Assembly: GCA_049671745.1 (NCBI GenBank)
Contig: JBATVL010000092.1
Location: 1 to 52,884, forward strand
Source of the DNA: SNAP01 sp049671745
GTDB lineage: Bacteria; Bacteroidota; Bacteroidia; Bacteroidales; Marinifilaceae
Direction: 5' to 3'
Length of the DNA stretch: 52,884 bases
Shown: positions 33,498 to 42,215 of the stretch, one piece after another
Layout of the letters: every line of letters starts with the position of its first letter
How positions within the stretch are numbered: position 1 is the stretch's first letter
Notes under the pieces: generated by a model
Told to the model about the DNA's origin: nothing
The model's input: only the letters and a program-made list of their open reading frames with translations
Database searches by the model: none
Position numbers and translations under genes: made by a program

Positions 33498-34625
33498 ATG
33501 TTCGAAAATCTTAGTTTATTAGAATTACAGCAGTATTGGTGGATGATTATCGCACTTCTTGGATCAGTATTAGTATTTTTACTATTTGTGCAAGGTGGTC
33601 AGTCTATGATGTATACTCTTGGAAAGGAAGAGAAACACAGATCATTAATGATTAATAGTTTAGGTAAAAAATGGGAGTTCACTTTCACTACCCTAGTTAC
33701 CTTTGGAGGAGCATTCTTTGCATCTTTCCCACTCTTCTACTCTACTAGTTTTGGAGGAGCATATTGGGCATGGATAGTTCTTCTATTCTGTTTTATTATT
33801 CAGGCTGTTTCTTATGCATATAGAAGTCAAGAAAATAATTTCCTTGGAAAGAAAACTTATGATGCTTTCTTATTTATAAATGGACTTATGGCTCCGTTAT
33901 TAATAGGCGTAGTAGTTGGAAGTTTCTTTACTGGTTCGGCCTTTAGTCTTAACGACATGTACTCTGTTCAATGGCATTCTGACCTTAGAGGTTTAGATTT
34001 ACTTTTTAGTATTCCTAATCTATTATTAGGCCTTAGCATCTTAGCTCTGTCAAGAGTTATGGCTTGTTTATATTTCATGAATAATATTGACTCAGAAGGA
34101 CTTATCAAAAAGGTAAGAAAAGAGCTTATTATAAACTCTGCAGCTATGCTTGTATTCTTACTTTCATGGGTAGTGAATCTTGTATTAAGCGATGGATATG
34201 CTATTAACGCAAATCATGTAGTTTCTATAGAGGAGTTTAAATATCTACACAACTTATTAGATATGCCTGTAAACACTATTCTATTACTTACAGGACTTAT
34301 TCTTGTTCTTATTGGTATTGCAAAAGGAATACTGAAATCAAGCTCTCAAGGAGTATGGTTCTCAGGTATAGGATCTATACTACTAGTATTCTCTGTATTC
34401 TTACTAGCGGGCTTTAACAACACTAGTTTTTATCCTTCTACAGTTGATTTACAATCTTCTTTAAGTATAATAAACGCATCTTCATCTCACTATACTCTTA
34501 CTGCAATGAGTTATATCTCTTTAATCGTACCATTCGTTATCGCTTATATATTCTTCGCATGGAGAGCATTAAATAAAGAGAAAATAAGCAGTCTGAGTCT
34601 TGATAAAGAAGACCATAAATATTAA
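33498..34625 (+). CDS. cydB: Cytochrome bd ubiquinol oxidase subunit II
   Basis: 375 residues, about eight to nine membrane helices. It starts LLELQQYWWMIIALLGSVLVFLLFVQGGQSM; the GG in the first helix and the EFTFTTLVTFGGAFFASFPLFYST segment that follows are characteristic of Bacteroidota CydB. It partners CydA and carries no heme of its own in the classical enzyme. Its 3' end overlaps the convergent pssA by four bases, with no terminator visible between them. Confidence 0.95.
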   Translation: MFENLSLLELQQYWWMIIALLGSVLVFLLFVQGGQSMMYTLGKEEKHRSLMINSLGKKWEFTFTTLVTFGGAFFASFPLFYSTSFGGAYWAWIVLLFCFIIQAVSYAYRSQENNFLGKKTYDAFLFINGLMAPLLIGVVVGSFFTGSAFSLNDMYSVQWHSDLRGLDLLFSIPNLLLGLSILALSRVMACLYFMNNIDSEGLIKKVRKELIINSAAMLVFLLSWVVNLVLSDGYAINANHVVSIEEFKYLHNLLDMPVNTILLLTGLILVLIGIAKGILKSSSQGVWFSGIGSILLVFSVFLLAGFNNTSFYPSTVDLQSSLSIINASSSHYTLTAMSYISLIVPFVIAYIFFAWRALNKEKISSLSLDKEDHKY

Positions 34626-35353
34626 GCCTTCTTGTTTAAGATGATATTCTCTGCTATTGAAAATAGAACATACATTGGTATCATAAATGCCATGAAAGAG
34701 ATTCCTACCACTGCAACCAAAATAACTGTAGTTAAAAGGAATATATAACGTGTATAATTATCTTTCAAATGTAGAGATTTCATCTTAAATGAGAACATTG
34801 GTATCTCAGCCGTTAACATAGGAGCCATAAATAATGAAAGAACTATTATAAAAAATTCATTGTTTATTAATTCCTTTATCCACTCTATATCTCCATATTT
34901 CAATATGATTGGGAATGATGCCCATAATATTGCATTAGCTGGAGTAGGAACACCAATAAAAGAAGTCGTTTGGCGAGTATCTATATTGAATTTAGCTAAT
35001 CTTAAACCAGAGAACATTACCATTATAAATGGAATAAGTAAAACTGCTGCTTTTAAATTTCCGTCAAATAACTCTGTTAAATCCATTTGAGTAGCATCAG
35101 ATAAAAGAGCATAAGCAATTGCTGCTGGCGCAAAACCAAAACTTATCATATCTGACAAAGAATCTAACTCTTTACCCATATCAGAATAAGCATTCAACAA
35201 ACGTGCGCTCATTCCATCAAAGAAGTCGAATAAAGCACCTATAAAGATAAAAATGGAAGCCTGCACATAAAGTCCATTGAATGCCATATATACGGCTATG
35301 CATCCTGATACTGCGTTTAATCCTGTTATAAAATTGGGAATATATTTTTTCAT
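34622..35353 (-). CDS. pssA: CDP-diacylglycerol-serine O-phosphatidyltransferase
   Basis: About 243 residues. An inner-membrane enzyme that makes phosphatidylserine, the precursor of phosphatidylethanolamine. The CDP-alcohol phosphotransferase motif D-G-x2-A-R-x8-G-x3-D-x3-D is present as DGMSARLLNAYSDMGKELDSLSD, with the two metal-binding Asp pairs. Six to eight helices follow. I chose the ATG at 35353 over the in-frame 35386 because a near-consensus minus-strand -7 element (TTACTTTG, about 35384-35391) overlaps the latter, and because MKKYIPNFITGLNAVSG matches usual family starts. Confidence 0.94.
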   Translation of the reverse strand: MKKYIPNFITGLNAVSGCIAVYMAFNGLYVQASIFIFIGALFDFFDGMSARLLNAYSDMGKELDSLSDMISFGFAPAAIAYALLSDATQMDLTELFDGNLKAAVLLIPFIMVMFSGLRLAKFNIDTRQTTSFIGVPTPANAILWASFPIILKYGDIEWIKELINNEFFIIVLSLFMAPMLTAEIPMFSFKMKSLHLKDNYTRYIFLLTTVILVAVVGISFMAFMIPMYVLFSIAENIILNKKA

Positions 35354-35405
35354 ATTGTTTCTGATAAAAGATTTATTATACCGCAAAGTAATAAAAAATA
35401 AGTAA

Positions 35406-36479
35406 TCAATCTTTAATTTTCCCGATAAACCTTAGCTTTATTTCCTGCTTAAAAGGGTCGTTAGAGATTATTTTAACAACTATATTTTGATTTCCTTTTA
35501 AGTTTATTGTACCTAAAATTATATTTATTTCAGTTGATTCATTAGGAGCCAATTCATAAACTGGTAACTCGTAATTGATACTATTTTTAGAATAGATTCT
35601 TCGTATAGTTAAATTCGTTTCCCCTTTATTAGAGATAACAAATTTATTAGAAATATAATTACCAGACAAGGCCTCTCCAAACTTATAGATTTTCTGCTTT
35701 ACTGATATTCTTGGAGCAGCATGACGTTCAGCATCTGATAGATATGAAAAATCCTCACAGATCTGTGCTGTTAACTTTATAATCTCCATTTGTTTATTTA
35801 CATACAAATTTAAATCTTTCTCTATCAATCCTAATAGTTTAAAACCCTTTGAGATAAATTGTAGTTCAATAATCCCCTCTTGTCTTGGAGCCACATTATC
35901 TGAAACACTGATTACTTTTAGATAAGAGGGCAAGGGTGAAAATTTAAGATTAATCGATTTATCACTATTATTTAAGAACCTAACTTTTATAGTTTTTGAA
36001 GAATATTGTTTTAGTTTTAGAAAGGCTATATGATTATATTTAAATCTTATCCCACTTGAGAACTCATAAGGGTATTCATCTAATATAGTCTTTACTTTTG
36101 GAGTTACATTCCCCATAATCTTTAGATTAATATTAGATGGGTGCAAGTTTGTCACAACGGTTAAAACCTTACTAAAATTACCTGGTCTATTAGATGGATC
36201 AAATTCAACTTCAACATAAGCACTCTTATTTGGTAACACAGGACTGTTAGTCCATTTACTAGAAGCACAACCACAAGAAGTTTCTACTCTCCTAATAATT
36301 ATTGGAAGCTTCCCTTTGTTTACAAAAGAAAAACGATGAGTCTGTACACCATCAACCTCTTTTATTGTACCAAAATCATGTATCCTTTCTTTTAAGAAGA
36401 ATGAAGTATTATTCTGACATACAGAGGAATATCCACACAATAGAAAGAGTATTAATAATAGATTTTTAATATGTTTCAT
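35406..36479 (-). CDS. DUF1573 domain-containing secreted protein
   Basis: 357 residues with a signal peptide (LLLILFLLCGYSSVCQ). Residues about 30-125 form a DUF1573 domain: IHDFGTIKEVDGVQTHRFSFVNKGKLPIIIRRVETSCGCASSKW, with the conserved SCGC and VEFDPSNRPG. The rest seems to contain one or two more ASH/MSP-like beta-sandwich modules (KFGEALSGNYISNKFVISNKGETNLTIRRI). The fold suggests protein binding in the periplasm. No function is known. It reads in the same direction as pssA, 52 bases upstream, and may share transcription with it. Confidence 0.88.
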   Translation of the reverse strand: MKHIKNLLLILFLLCGYSSVCQNNTSFFLKERIHDFGTIKEVDGVQTHRFSFVNKGKLPIIIRRVETSCGCASSKWTNSPVLPNKSAYVEVEFDPSNRPGNFSKVLTVVTNLHPSNINLKIMGNVTPKVKTILDEYPYEFSSGIRFKYNHIAFLKLKQYSSKTIKVRFLNNSDKSINLKFSPLPSYLKVISVSDNVAPRQEGIIELQFISKGFKLLGLIEKDLNLYVNKQMEIIKLTAQICEDFSYLSDAERHAAPRISVKQKIYKFGEALSGNYISNKFVISNKGETNLTIRRIYSKNSINYELPVYELAPNESTEINIILGTINLKGNQNIVVKIISNDPFKQEIKLRFIGKIKD

Positions 36480-36555
36480 AGATAATTATTAAACATTTAT
36501 ACATGGTTATATGTACAAAAGATTGTTAATAGATACGTAAATGTAGTAAAATCAT

Positions 36556-36563
36556 TAAATTTG
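36556..36563 (+). promoter_or_regulatory. -7 element of the M20 amidohydrolase gene
   Basis: TAAATTTG matches TANNTTTG. It overlaps an in-frame TTG at 36561 and favours the ATG at 36588, 24 bases downstream. Confidence 0.5.
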
Positions 36564-36587
36564 AAGTCTAAACAAAGAAAAAACAGC

Positions 36588-37757
36588 ATGATAGAGAGTA
36601 TAAAAACACTTAGTAAACAGATTAATGAGGAAGTAAAAGCAATATTTACTTATTTACACCAGAACCCTGAGCTATCTTTTAAGGAATATAATACTTCTCT
36701 TTATATTACTGAATTCTTAAAAAAAGAAGAGATTCCTTTTGAAAGAGTAACAGAAACAAGCATAGTTGCCTTTATTAAAGGTAAATCAGACAAAAGGACT
36801 ATTGCTCTACGTTCTGATATGGATGCACTTCCAATATGCGAAGATGAATCTCATGTTATATCTTCAAAAAACGATGGAATTATGCATGCTTGTGGTCATG
36901 ATTTCCACATGTCTGCTCTTTTAGGCACTGGCAAAATTTTAAATACTATAAAGGATAAACTGGATGGTAATGTGATGCTTATTTTCCAAGCAGGAGAAGA
37001 ATTATTACCAGGAGGGGCAAAAGAGATTATTAAGTCTGGAATCTTCGATAAATATAAACCTGAATGGATAGGTGCCATTCATTGTGATCCTAGTATAGAG
37101 ACAGGTAAAGTTGGATTCAGAAAAGGCATGTATATGGCATCTGGAGATGAGATATTTTTAACAATAAAAGGAGAAGGTGGACATGCAGCCATGCCACATA
37201 AAACAGCTGACACTATATTAATAGCAGCTGAAATATTAATTGCTCTTCAACAAATAAATAGTAGACACTGTCCACCTAGTATTCCATCAGTTCTTACTTT
37301 TGGAAAAATAATTGGAGAAGGTGCTGTAAACATCATTCCCAAAGAGGTTAAGCTAGAAGGTACATTCAGAACAATGAATGAAGAATGGAGAGCAAAAGCA
37401 AAGAAACTTATAAAAAAAATAGCTAAATCTATAGCTGAAAACCATGGAGCAGAATGTGATGTAAATATCATAGATGGCTATCCGTATTTAGAGAATGATA
37501 TTGAATATACTCAGCATTTAAAAAAGATAGCAGAGAAGAGTATTGGTAGAGAAAATATTATTGATTTAGATATAAGAATGACAACTGAAGACTTCTCTTA
37601 TTACAGTCAAATAATGAAATCTACGTTTTTTAGGCTAGGAGTGGGAGAAAAAGGCAAAGAGATGCCTGCCTTACATAGCTCTAAATTCAAGGCTAACGAG
37701 GAGGCATTAGAAGGAGCAACTTCTTTACTATCTGAGATTTGCATCTCATTACTATAG
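36588..37757 (+). CDS. M20 family metallo-amidohydrolase
   Basis: About 389 residues. Family M20D enzymes (hippurate hydrolase, N-acyl-amino-acid amidohydrolase, IAA-conjugate hydrolases) remove acyl groups from amino acids. Visible are HQNPELSFKEYNTS, LRSDMDALPICE, the metal-binding MHACGHDFHMSALLG, FQAGEELLPGGAKEII and the lid-domain GHAAMPHKTADTI, plus a C-terminal LHSSKFKANEEAL. The actual acyl-amino acid cannot be told from sequence. The start at 36588 follows the promoter; a TTG at 36561 would add nine Lys/Arg-rich residues. Confidence 0.92.
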   Translation: MIESIKTLSKQINEEVKAIFTYLHQNPELSFKEYNTSLYITEFLKKEEIPFERVTETSIVAFIKGKSDKRTIALRSDMDALPICEDESHVISSKNDGIMHACGHDFHMSALLGTGKILNTIKDKLDGNVMLIFQAGEELLPGGAKEIIKSGIFDKYKPEWIGAIHCDPSIETGKVGFRKGMYMASGDEIFLTIKGEGGHAAMPHKTADTILIAAEILIALQQINSRHCPPSIPSVLTFGKIIGEGAVNIIPKEVKLEGTFRTMNEEWRAKAKKLIKKIAKSIAENHGAECDVNIIDGYPYLENDIEYTQHLKKIAEKSIGRENIIDLDIRMTTEDFSYYSQIMKSTFFRLGVGEKGKEMPALHSSKFKANEEALEGATSLLSEICISLL

Positions 37758-37809
37758 CTTTTATAATTTAAATCAGTTCTAAATATTGCACATAATCTCT
37801 AATTAATTT

Positions 37810-37837
37810 TTTGATTCAAAGAATGAATCTATTTTTG
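37810..37837 (+). promoter_or_regulatory. Promoter of the ferredoxin gene
   Basis: TTTG (37810-37813), 16 bases, TATTTTTG (37830-37837), 32 bases before the ATG. The spacer is short but both elements are exact. Confidence 0.6.
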
Positions 37838-37868
37838 TAATCAATATTAACCAATAAAAACTAAGAAA

Positions 37869-38039
37869 ATGGCTTATAAAATTAGTGACGATTGTATTTC
37901 TTGTGGTGCTTGTGAATCAGAATGTCCAGTAGAGGCTATCTCTATGGGTGCTGAGCATTACCAAATAGACGCAGACAAATGTACTGATTGTGGTACTTGT
38001 GCTGACGTTTGTCCAGTATCAGCTATCGCTGCAGAGTAA
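37869..38039 (+). CDS. 2[4Fe-4S] ferredoxin
   Basis: A 56-residue gene that size cut-offs easily miss. Two CxxCxxCxxxCP motifs are complete: Cys9, 12, 15, 19 (CISCGACESECP) and Cys38, 41, 44, 48 (CTDCGTCADVCP). It is the clostridial-type low-potential electron carrier of anaerobes, for example for pyruvate:ferredoxin oxidoreductase. It has its own promoter and a strong terminator, so it is a monocistronic and probably highly expressed gene. Confidence 0.97.
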   Translation: MAYKISDDCISCGACESECPVEAISMGAEHYQIDADKCTDCGTCADVCPVSAIAAE

Positions 38040-38064
38040 GGTATTTTAATACCTCATAAAATAT

Positions 38065-38093
38065 AGAGTTGCTCAATGAGCAACTCTTTTTTT
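38065..38093 (+). terminator. Ferredoxin gene terminator
   Basis: AGAGTTGCTC (38065-38074) pairs perfectly with GAGCAACTCT (38078-38087) around AAT, followed by a run of seven T. Confidence 0.93.
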
Positions 38094-38098
38094 ATATC

Positions 38099-38650
38099 TT
38101 ATTGTTCATTCTCACTAATTATAGTGTCCATCATAACATCATACTCATTAACAGGAACTTCATCTAACAATTGAAAATCGAAACATATACCAATTTTAGT
38201 ACAAGAAGTTGTAATAAGTAATTTATCGTAATAAGCTCTACCTCTTCCCATTCTGTTGTTTTGTTTATCAAAAGCAACTCCAGGAACAACTATTAAATCT
38301 ATACTATTTACATCAGTAAAAAGTTTTCCACTTGGTTCAAGAATACCGAAGCCATCTCCTTCAATAAGGTTTTCTAATCCTTTAAAAACTCTTAATTCTA
38401 ATAGATCACCTTTAACACATGGAAGTATAATTCTTTTCTTAGAAGCCCATTTAAGTACAAAATCATGAGTATGAACTTCGTCCTCCATTGACCAATACAA
38501 CATTACAGTATTAGCATCTTTAAAAGATTCATTCTTTTCTAAATCATCTAAAATTTTTTGAGAACGTTTTTTCTTGTCTTCTAAAGATACATCACGTTTC
38601 AAAGCTCTAATAGCCTTTCTAATTTCCTTTTTCTGATCATCTATATTCAT
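38099..38650 (-). CDS. 5-formyltetrahydrofolate cyclo-ligase
   Basis: 183 residues. It converts 5-formyl-THF to 5,10-methenyl-THF with ATP. The N-terminal basic helix KKEIRKAIRALKRDVS, the substrate-side YWSMEDEVHT, LPCVKGDLLELRVF and the nucleotide-binding GVAFDKQNNRMGRGRAYYDKLL are all typical. It lies seven bases after gldB on the same strand, so the two are almost certainly co-transcribed. Its name varies (fau, ygfA, MTHFS-like), so I leave the symbol empty. Confidence 0.94.
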   Translation of the reverse strand: MNIDDQKKEIRKAIRALKRDVSLEDKKKRSQKILDDLEKNESFKDANTVMLYWSMEDEVHTHDFVLKWASKKRIILPCVKGDLLELRVFKGLENLIEGDGFGILEPSGKLFTDVNSIDLIVVPGVAFDKQNNRMGRGRAYYDKLLITTSCTKIGICFDFQLLDEVPVNEYDVMMDTIISENEQ

Positions 38651-38657
38651 AAAAAAC

Positions 38658-39659
38658 TTATTCAGGTTGATAATTTGATTCTCTTAAAATAGCATCATAA
38701 TCGAACTCAAGCATAAGCTCAGATAAGCTGCATTTATTATTATTCATATACGACTTGATAATTTGTAATCCTATCCAATTTGCAACTCTACCAGGAGAGG
38801 CTCCAGGCATACCAGAAGTGAATGGAGAATCATTAGTATACTTACTAATGATAAAATGATCAGAGCTGTATAAATAGTCCTTCTCTATGAAGAATCCCCA
38901 ACAAGCAGCTTCGTTATTTGCACACCAGTCGTATTGTTTCTTAGTGTAATTTATAATAAAAGATTCCTCTCTATCAGGGAATACCTTAGATAAAAAATAA
39001 AGTATCTTACCATTATAAAGTATCTTAGATAAAAGATTATCTTTTTTTGTACTGAAGGAAAAACTAGTTAATGCTTTTGCTTTTAAAACATCCAGAGGAA
39101 TTCTATCCTTAGTCATTCCAGATCTTAAGTACTTTGCTATTGGCATAGCAAGCATATCGTAAAACTTACAATTCTCACCTAAATAATTATCTATAGAAAC
39201 AGATATTATTGCAGAGTCAACAACTATTGATTGATTAAAACCAGAAACATGAAAATATACTTTTGGGACCTCTGCTTTAGGAAAATAATACTTCATATAC
39301 TTAAAAGCCATTTCTAACTCTTTCTCTTGCTTTTTGACATCTGCAAAAACTATTGAACATGTATCGTAAACTTCTCTAATATTCTTATCGCAAATGAATT
39401 TTTCAATATAATCATCAAAATCAAAAGCCGAAGGGTCACCTGTTCGTAATACCCCTTTATTGTACATTAACCAATATTTACCATACTTCTGTGACAAACT
39501 TTTAAGATCTACATCTAAATGATTAATATCAGTTGAGAATAGATCTTTATCGAATCTATGTATAGTTGCATCCACAATGATGTTTGATACATTTGGCTTA
39601 GAATTGGAACAAGCCAATAGAAAAATGGCAAAAAGACAATATAAAATGGTTTTTTTCAT
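38658..39659 (-). CDS. gldB: Gliding-motility-type lipoprotein GldB
   Basis: 333 residues with a lipoprotein signal peptide (FLLACSN, Cys17). The start of the mature part, VDATIHRFDKDLFSTD, and the segment PKVYFHVSGFNQSIVVDSAIISVSIDNYLGENCKFY, with a late PGRVANWIGLQIIKSYM, are GldB/DUF2268-like. In Flavobacterium GldB is needed for gliding, but it is also kept in many non-gliding Bacteroidales, where its role is unknown. No other gliding or type IX secretion genes are in this window. Co-transcribed with the cyclo-ligase gene. Confidence 0.88.
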   Translation of the reverse strand: MKKTILYCLFAIFLLACSNSKPNVSNIIVDATIHRFDKDLFSTDINHLDVDLKSLSQKYGKYWLMYNKGVLRTGDPSAFDFDDYIEKFICDKNIREVYDTCSIVFADVKKQEKELEMAFKYMKYYFPKAEVPKVYFHVSGFNQSIVVDSAIISVSIDNYLGENCKFYDMLAMPIAKYLRSGMTKDRIPLDVLKAKALTSFSFSTKKDNLLSKILYNGKILYFLSKVFPDREESFIINYTKKQYDWCANNEAACWGFFIEKDYLYSSDHFIISKYTNDSPFTSGMPGASPGRVANWIGLQIIKSYMNNNKCSLSELMLEFDYDAILRESNYQPE

Positions 39660-39731
39660 GTTTTTAGTAATTGATTCATCAACAAAGTTGAAAAAAAAAT
39701 AACAGATAATACTTCGCTATTCATAAAATTT

Positions 39732-39739
39732 TAACTTTG
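39732..39739 (+). promoter_or_regulatory. -7 element of nadE
   Basis: TAACTTTG matches TANNTTTG, 27 bases before the ATG at 39767. The expected transcript would begin near 39744-39746, too close for the TTG at 39749 to be a likely start. Confidence 0.55.
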
Positions 39740-39766
39740 CATTTCTAATTGAAAGAAATAAAGTCG

Positions 39767-41413
39767 ATGAAAGTAGCTATAGCGCAACTTAATTACCATA
39801 TCGGTAATTTTGAACAGAATACAGATAAGATAGTATCTAAGATAAAAGAAGCAAAAAAAGAGAATGCTGATTTAGTTGTTTTCTCTGAACTTTCAGTATG
39901 TGGATACCCTCCCTTTGATTTACTTGAAAGAAGAAGCTTTATTGAGAAAACTATTCAAGCTGTTAATACTATTGCAAAAGAATGTAATGGAATTGCTGCT
40001 ATAGTTGGTGCTCCTAGTCTAAATAAAGGTAATGGGAAAAATTTGTTTAACTCTGCATATTTCTTAGAAAATGGAGAGATAAAAAGCATAACAAATAAGA
40101 CTCTTCTTCCTGATTACGATATATTCGACGAATACAGATATTTCCAACAAAACGAAGAATTCAATATAATAGAATTCAAAGGACATAGAATAGCCTTAAG
40201 CATATGTGAAGATTTATGGCAAGAACAACCTGTTGATAACTCTTTTGACAAAACTAGCCTTTACAAAATCATCCCTATGGAAGAGCTGAAAAAGCTTAAT
40301 CCTGATTTAATGATTAATATTGCTGCTTCACCTTTTGCTCATTCTAAAAACAAAATTAGAACAGAAGTTCTTGCTCAGGCATGTAAAAAGTATAATTTAC
40401 CTCTTATCTATGTAAATCAAGTTGGTGCACATACCGATCTTATATTCGATGGTAATTCTATGTTAATAAATAGAGATGGAGCTATTGTTAAGCAATTAGA
40501 GGAACTTAAAGAGGACATACAGTATATTTGTACCGAAGAGATAAATAAACTCAATACAGTAGCCAATAGAGAAGATAATTATATAGCTAGAATTCACGAT
40601 GCCCTTGTACTTGGAATAAAAGACTATTTTGGGAAAACTGGATTTAAAACAGCTACTCTAGGTCTTTCTGGAGGAATAGACTCAGCAGTTGTTGTTGCAT
40701 TAGCAGCAGAAGCTCTTGGATCTGAAAATATAAGAGTATTAATGCTTCCTTCACAATTCTCATCAGACCATTCAATAAAAGATGCTGTAGATCTTGCAGA
40801 GAATCTTAATATTAATTACGATATCGTTCCAATAAAAGGAATATACGATAATTATGAAAAATCATTAAAAGAGATTTTTGCAGGAACAGAATTTAATGTT
40901 GCTGAAGAAAATATACAAGCAAGAGTTAGAGGAACCTTATTAATGGCTATATCTAATAAATTTGGCCATATCTTATTCAATACTACTAATAAATCAGAAG
41001 CAGCTGTTGGATACGGAACTCTTTACGGAGATATGAATGGAGGTTTATCTGTTCTAGGAGATGTATACAAAACAGATGTTTTCAAACTTTCAAGATTTAT
41101 TAATAAAGACAGAGAAATTATACCTATCAATACAATAGTAAAACCACCATCAGCAGAACTAAGACCTGATCAAAAAGATGAAGATTCTCTTCCTCCTTAC
41201 GATATTCTTGATAACATCCTTAAATTATATATTGAACAACAGTTTTCAAAAGAAGATATTATTGCAAAAGGATATGCTGCAGAAACAGTAAATAGAGTTA
41301 TTTGGCTAGTAAACAGTAACGAATATAAAAGATTTCAGATGGCTCCAGTACTTAGAGTTTGTACTAAAGCATTCGGAACTGGAAGAAAGATTCCTTTAGT
41401 CGCGAGATATTAA
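39767..41413 (+). CDS. nadE: Glutamine-dependent NAD+ synthase
   Basis: About 548 residues. The N-terminal nitrilase-type glutaminase domain (about 1-260) provides ammonia: SELSVCGYPPFDLL holds the Glu, NKTLLPDYDIFDEYRYF the Lys, and SICEDLWQEQ the Cys of the triad. The C-terminal synthetase domain (about 270-548) amidates NaAD with ATP; it has the P-loop LGLSGGIDSAVV, NKSEAAVGYGTLYGDMNGGLSVLGDVYKTDV, and PSAELRPDQKDEDSLPPYD. I start at ATG 39767, giving MKVAIAQLNYHIGN, the normal family start. Monocistronic. Confidence 0.96.
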   Translation: MKVAIAQLNYHIGNFEQNTDKIVSKIKEAKKENADLVVFSELSVCGYPPFDLLERRSFIEKTIQAVNTIAKECNGIAAIVGAPSLNKGNGKNLFNSAYFLENGEIKSITNKTLLPDYDIFDEYRYFQQNEEFNIIEFKGHRIALSICEDLWQEQPVDNSFDKTSLYKIIPMEELKKLNPDLMINIAASPFAHSKNKIRTEVLAQACKKYNLPLIYVNQVGAHTDLIFDGNSMLINRDGAIVKQLEELKEDIQYICTEEINKLNTVANREDNYIARIHDALVLGIKDYFGKTGFKTATLGLSGGIDSAVVVALAAEALGSENIRVLMLPSQFSSDHSIKDAVDLAENLNINYDIVPIKGIYDNYEKSLKEIFAGTEFNVAEENIQARVRGTLLMAISNKFGHILFNTTNKSEAAVGYGTLYGDMNGGLSVLGDVYKTDVFKLSRFINKDREIIPINTIVKPPSAELRPDQKDEDSLPPYDILDNILKLYIEQQFSKEDIIAKGYAAETVNRVIWLVNSNEYKRFQMAPVLRVCTKAFGTGRKIPLVARY

Positions 41414-41447
41414 GTTAAGAATAATTTTTATTATAAGTATAAATAAT

Positions 41448-41471
41448 TAAATTTGACATGTTACACAACAT
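41448..41471 (+). promoter_or_regulatory. Promoter and candidate operator of the Crp/Fnr gene
   Basis: TAAATTTG (41448-41455) is a perfect -7 element. Just after it, over the expected transcription start, lies the inverted repeat ATGTT-ACAC-AACAT (41458-41471), with the size and symmetry of a Crp/Fnr-family site. Binding there by the encoded regulator would block initiation, suggesting autorepression. Confidence 0.5.
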
Positions 41472-41492
41472 ATTTTAGTTATTGGAGAAATT

Positions 41493-42209
41493 ATGATCAT
41501 AACAGAAAGGGAAGCACGCGCTAAGATTTGTAATTTATGCATAAATAGTACTAACTCTATTTTTAAAACTCTTACTAAAGAAGAGAAAGCTATTCTTAGA
41601 GAAGACATTACTGTAATAAAATACAAAAGAGGTGAAGTTATATACAAAGAAGGAGATAAGCCTGAAGGCCTTATTTGTTTAGCGAAAGGTAATGCCAAAA
41701 TATTCAAAGCAGGAGTTGGTTCAAGAGAACAAATAGTGCGATTAGCAAAGTCAATTGGATTTATTGGATACAGAGCTCTATTTGCTCAAGAAAGATATAT
41801 AGCTTCTGCAGTCACAATGACAGACTGTGTTGTATGCCTAGTAAAAGTAGAAACAGTAAATAGTTTACTTAAATCTAATTTCGACTTCTCTATGCATATA
41901 CTAAGAGCACTAGCTACTGACTTAGGATTTTCTAATAGAAGAACAGTAACTCTTACTCAAAAACATATTAGAGGTCGTTTAGCAGAGGCATTATTAGTAT
42001 TGGCAGATACTTATGGTTTTGAAGTAGATGGAGAAACTCTTAATGTATATCTATCACGAGAAGATTTAGCAAATCTATCTAATATGACAACTTCCAACGC
42101 AATAAGAACATTATCTGGTTTTGCACTAGAGGATGTTATTAAACTTGCAGGAAGAAAGATTAAGATAACAGATAGAAAAACATTAGATGAAATCAGTGCT
42201 CTAGGTTAA
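41493..42209 (+). CDS. Crp/Fnr family transcriptional regulator
   Basis: 238 residues: an N-terminal CxxC (Cys13, Cys16; CNLC), a cyclic-nucleotide-binding-like beta-roll (about 25-135), the long dimerisation helix (about 138-165) and a C-terminal winged helix with SREDLANLSNMTTSNAIRTLSGF as the recognition region. Only two N-terminal Cys are present rather than the four ligands of classical FNR, so an Fe-S cluster is not assured. The ligand is unknown. GGAGA lies six bases before the ATG. The palindrome at 41458-41471 suggests autoregulation. It may control redox or starvation genes, but no target is shown here. Confidence 0.9.
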   Translation: MIITEREARAKICNLCINSTNSIFKTLTKEEKAILREDITVIKYKRGEVIYKEGDKPEGLICLAKGNAKIFKAGVGSREQIVRLAKSIGFIGYRALFAQERYIASAVTMTDCVVCLVKVETVNSLLKSNFDFSMHILRALATDLGFSNRRTVTLTQKHIRGRLAEALLVLADTYGFEVDGETLNVYLSREDLANLSNMTTSNAIRTLSGFALEDVIKLAGRKIKITDRKTLDEISALG

Positions 42210-42215
42210 TATATA

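Noticed and set aside
38658..39659. A type IX secretion or gliding locus around gldB.
   Set aside because: Neighbouring genes are folate, NAD and ferredoxin functions, and no other gld or spr gene is present.
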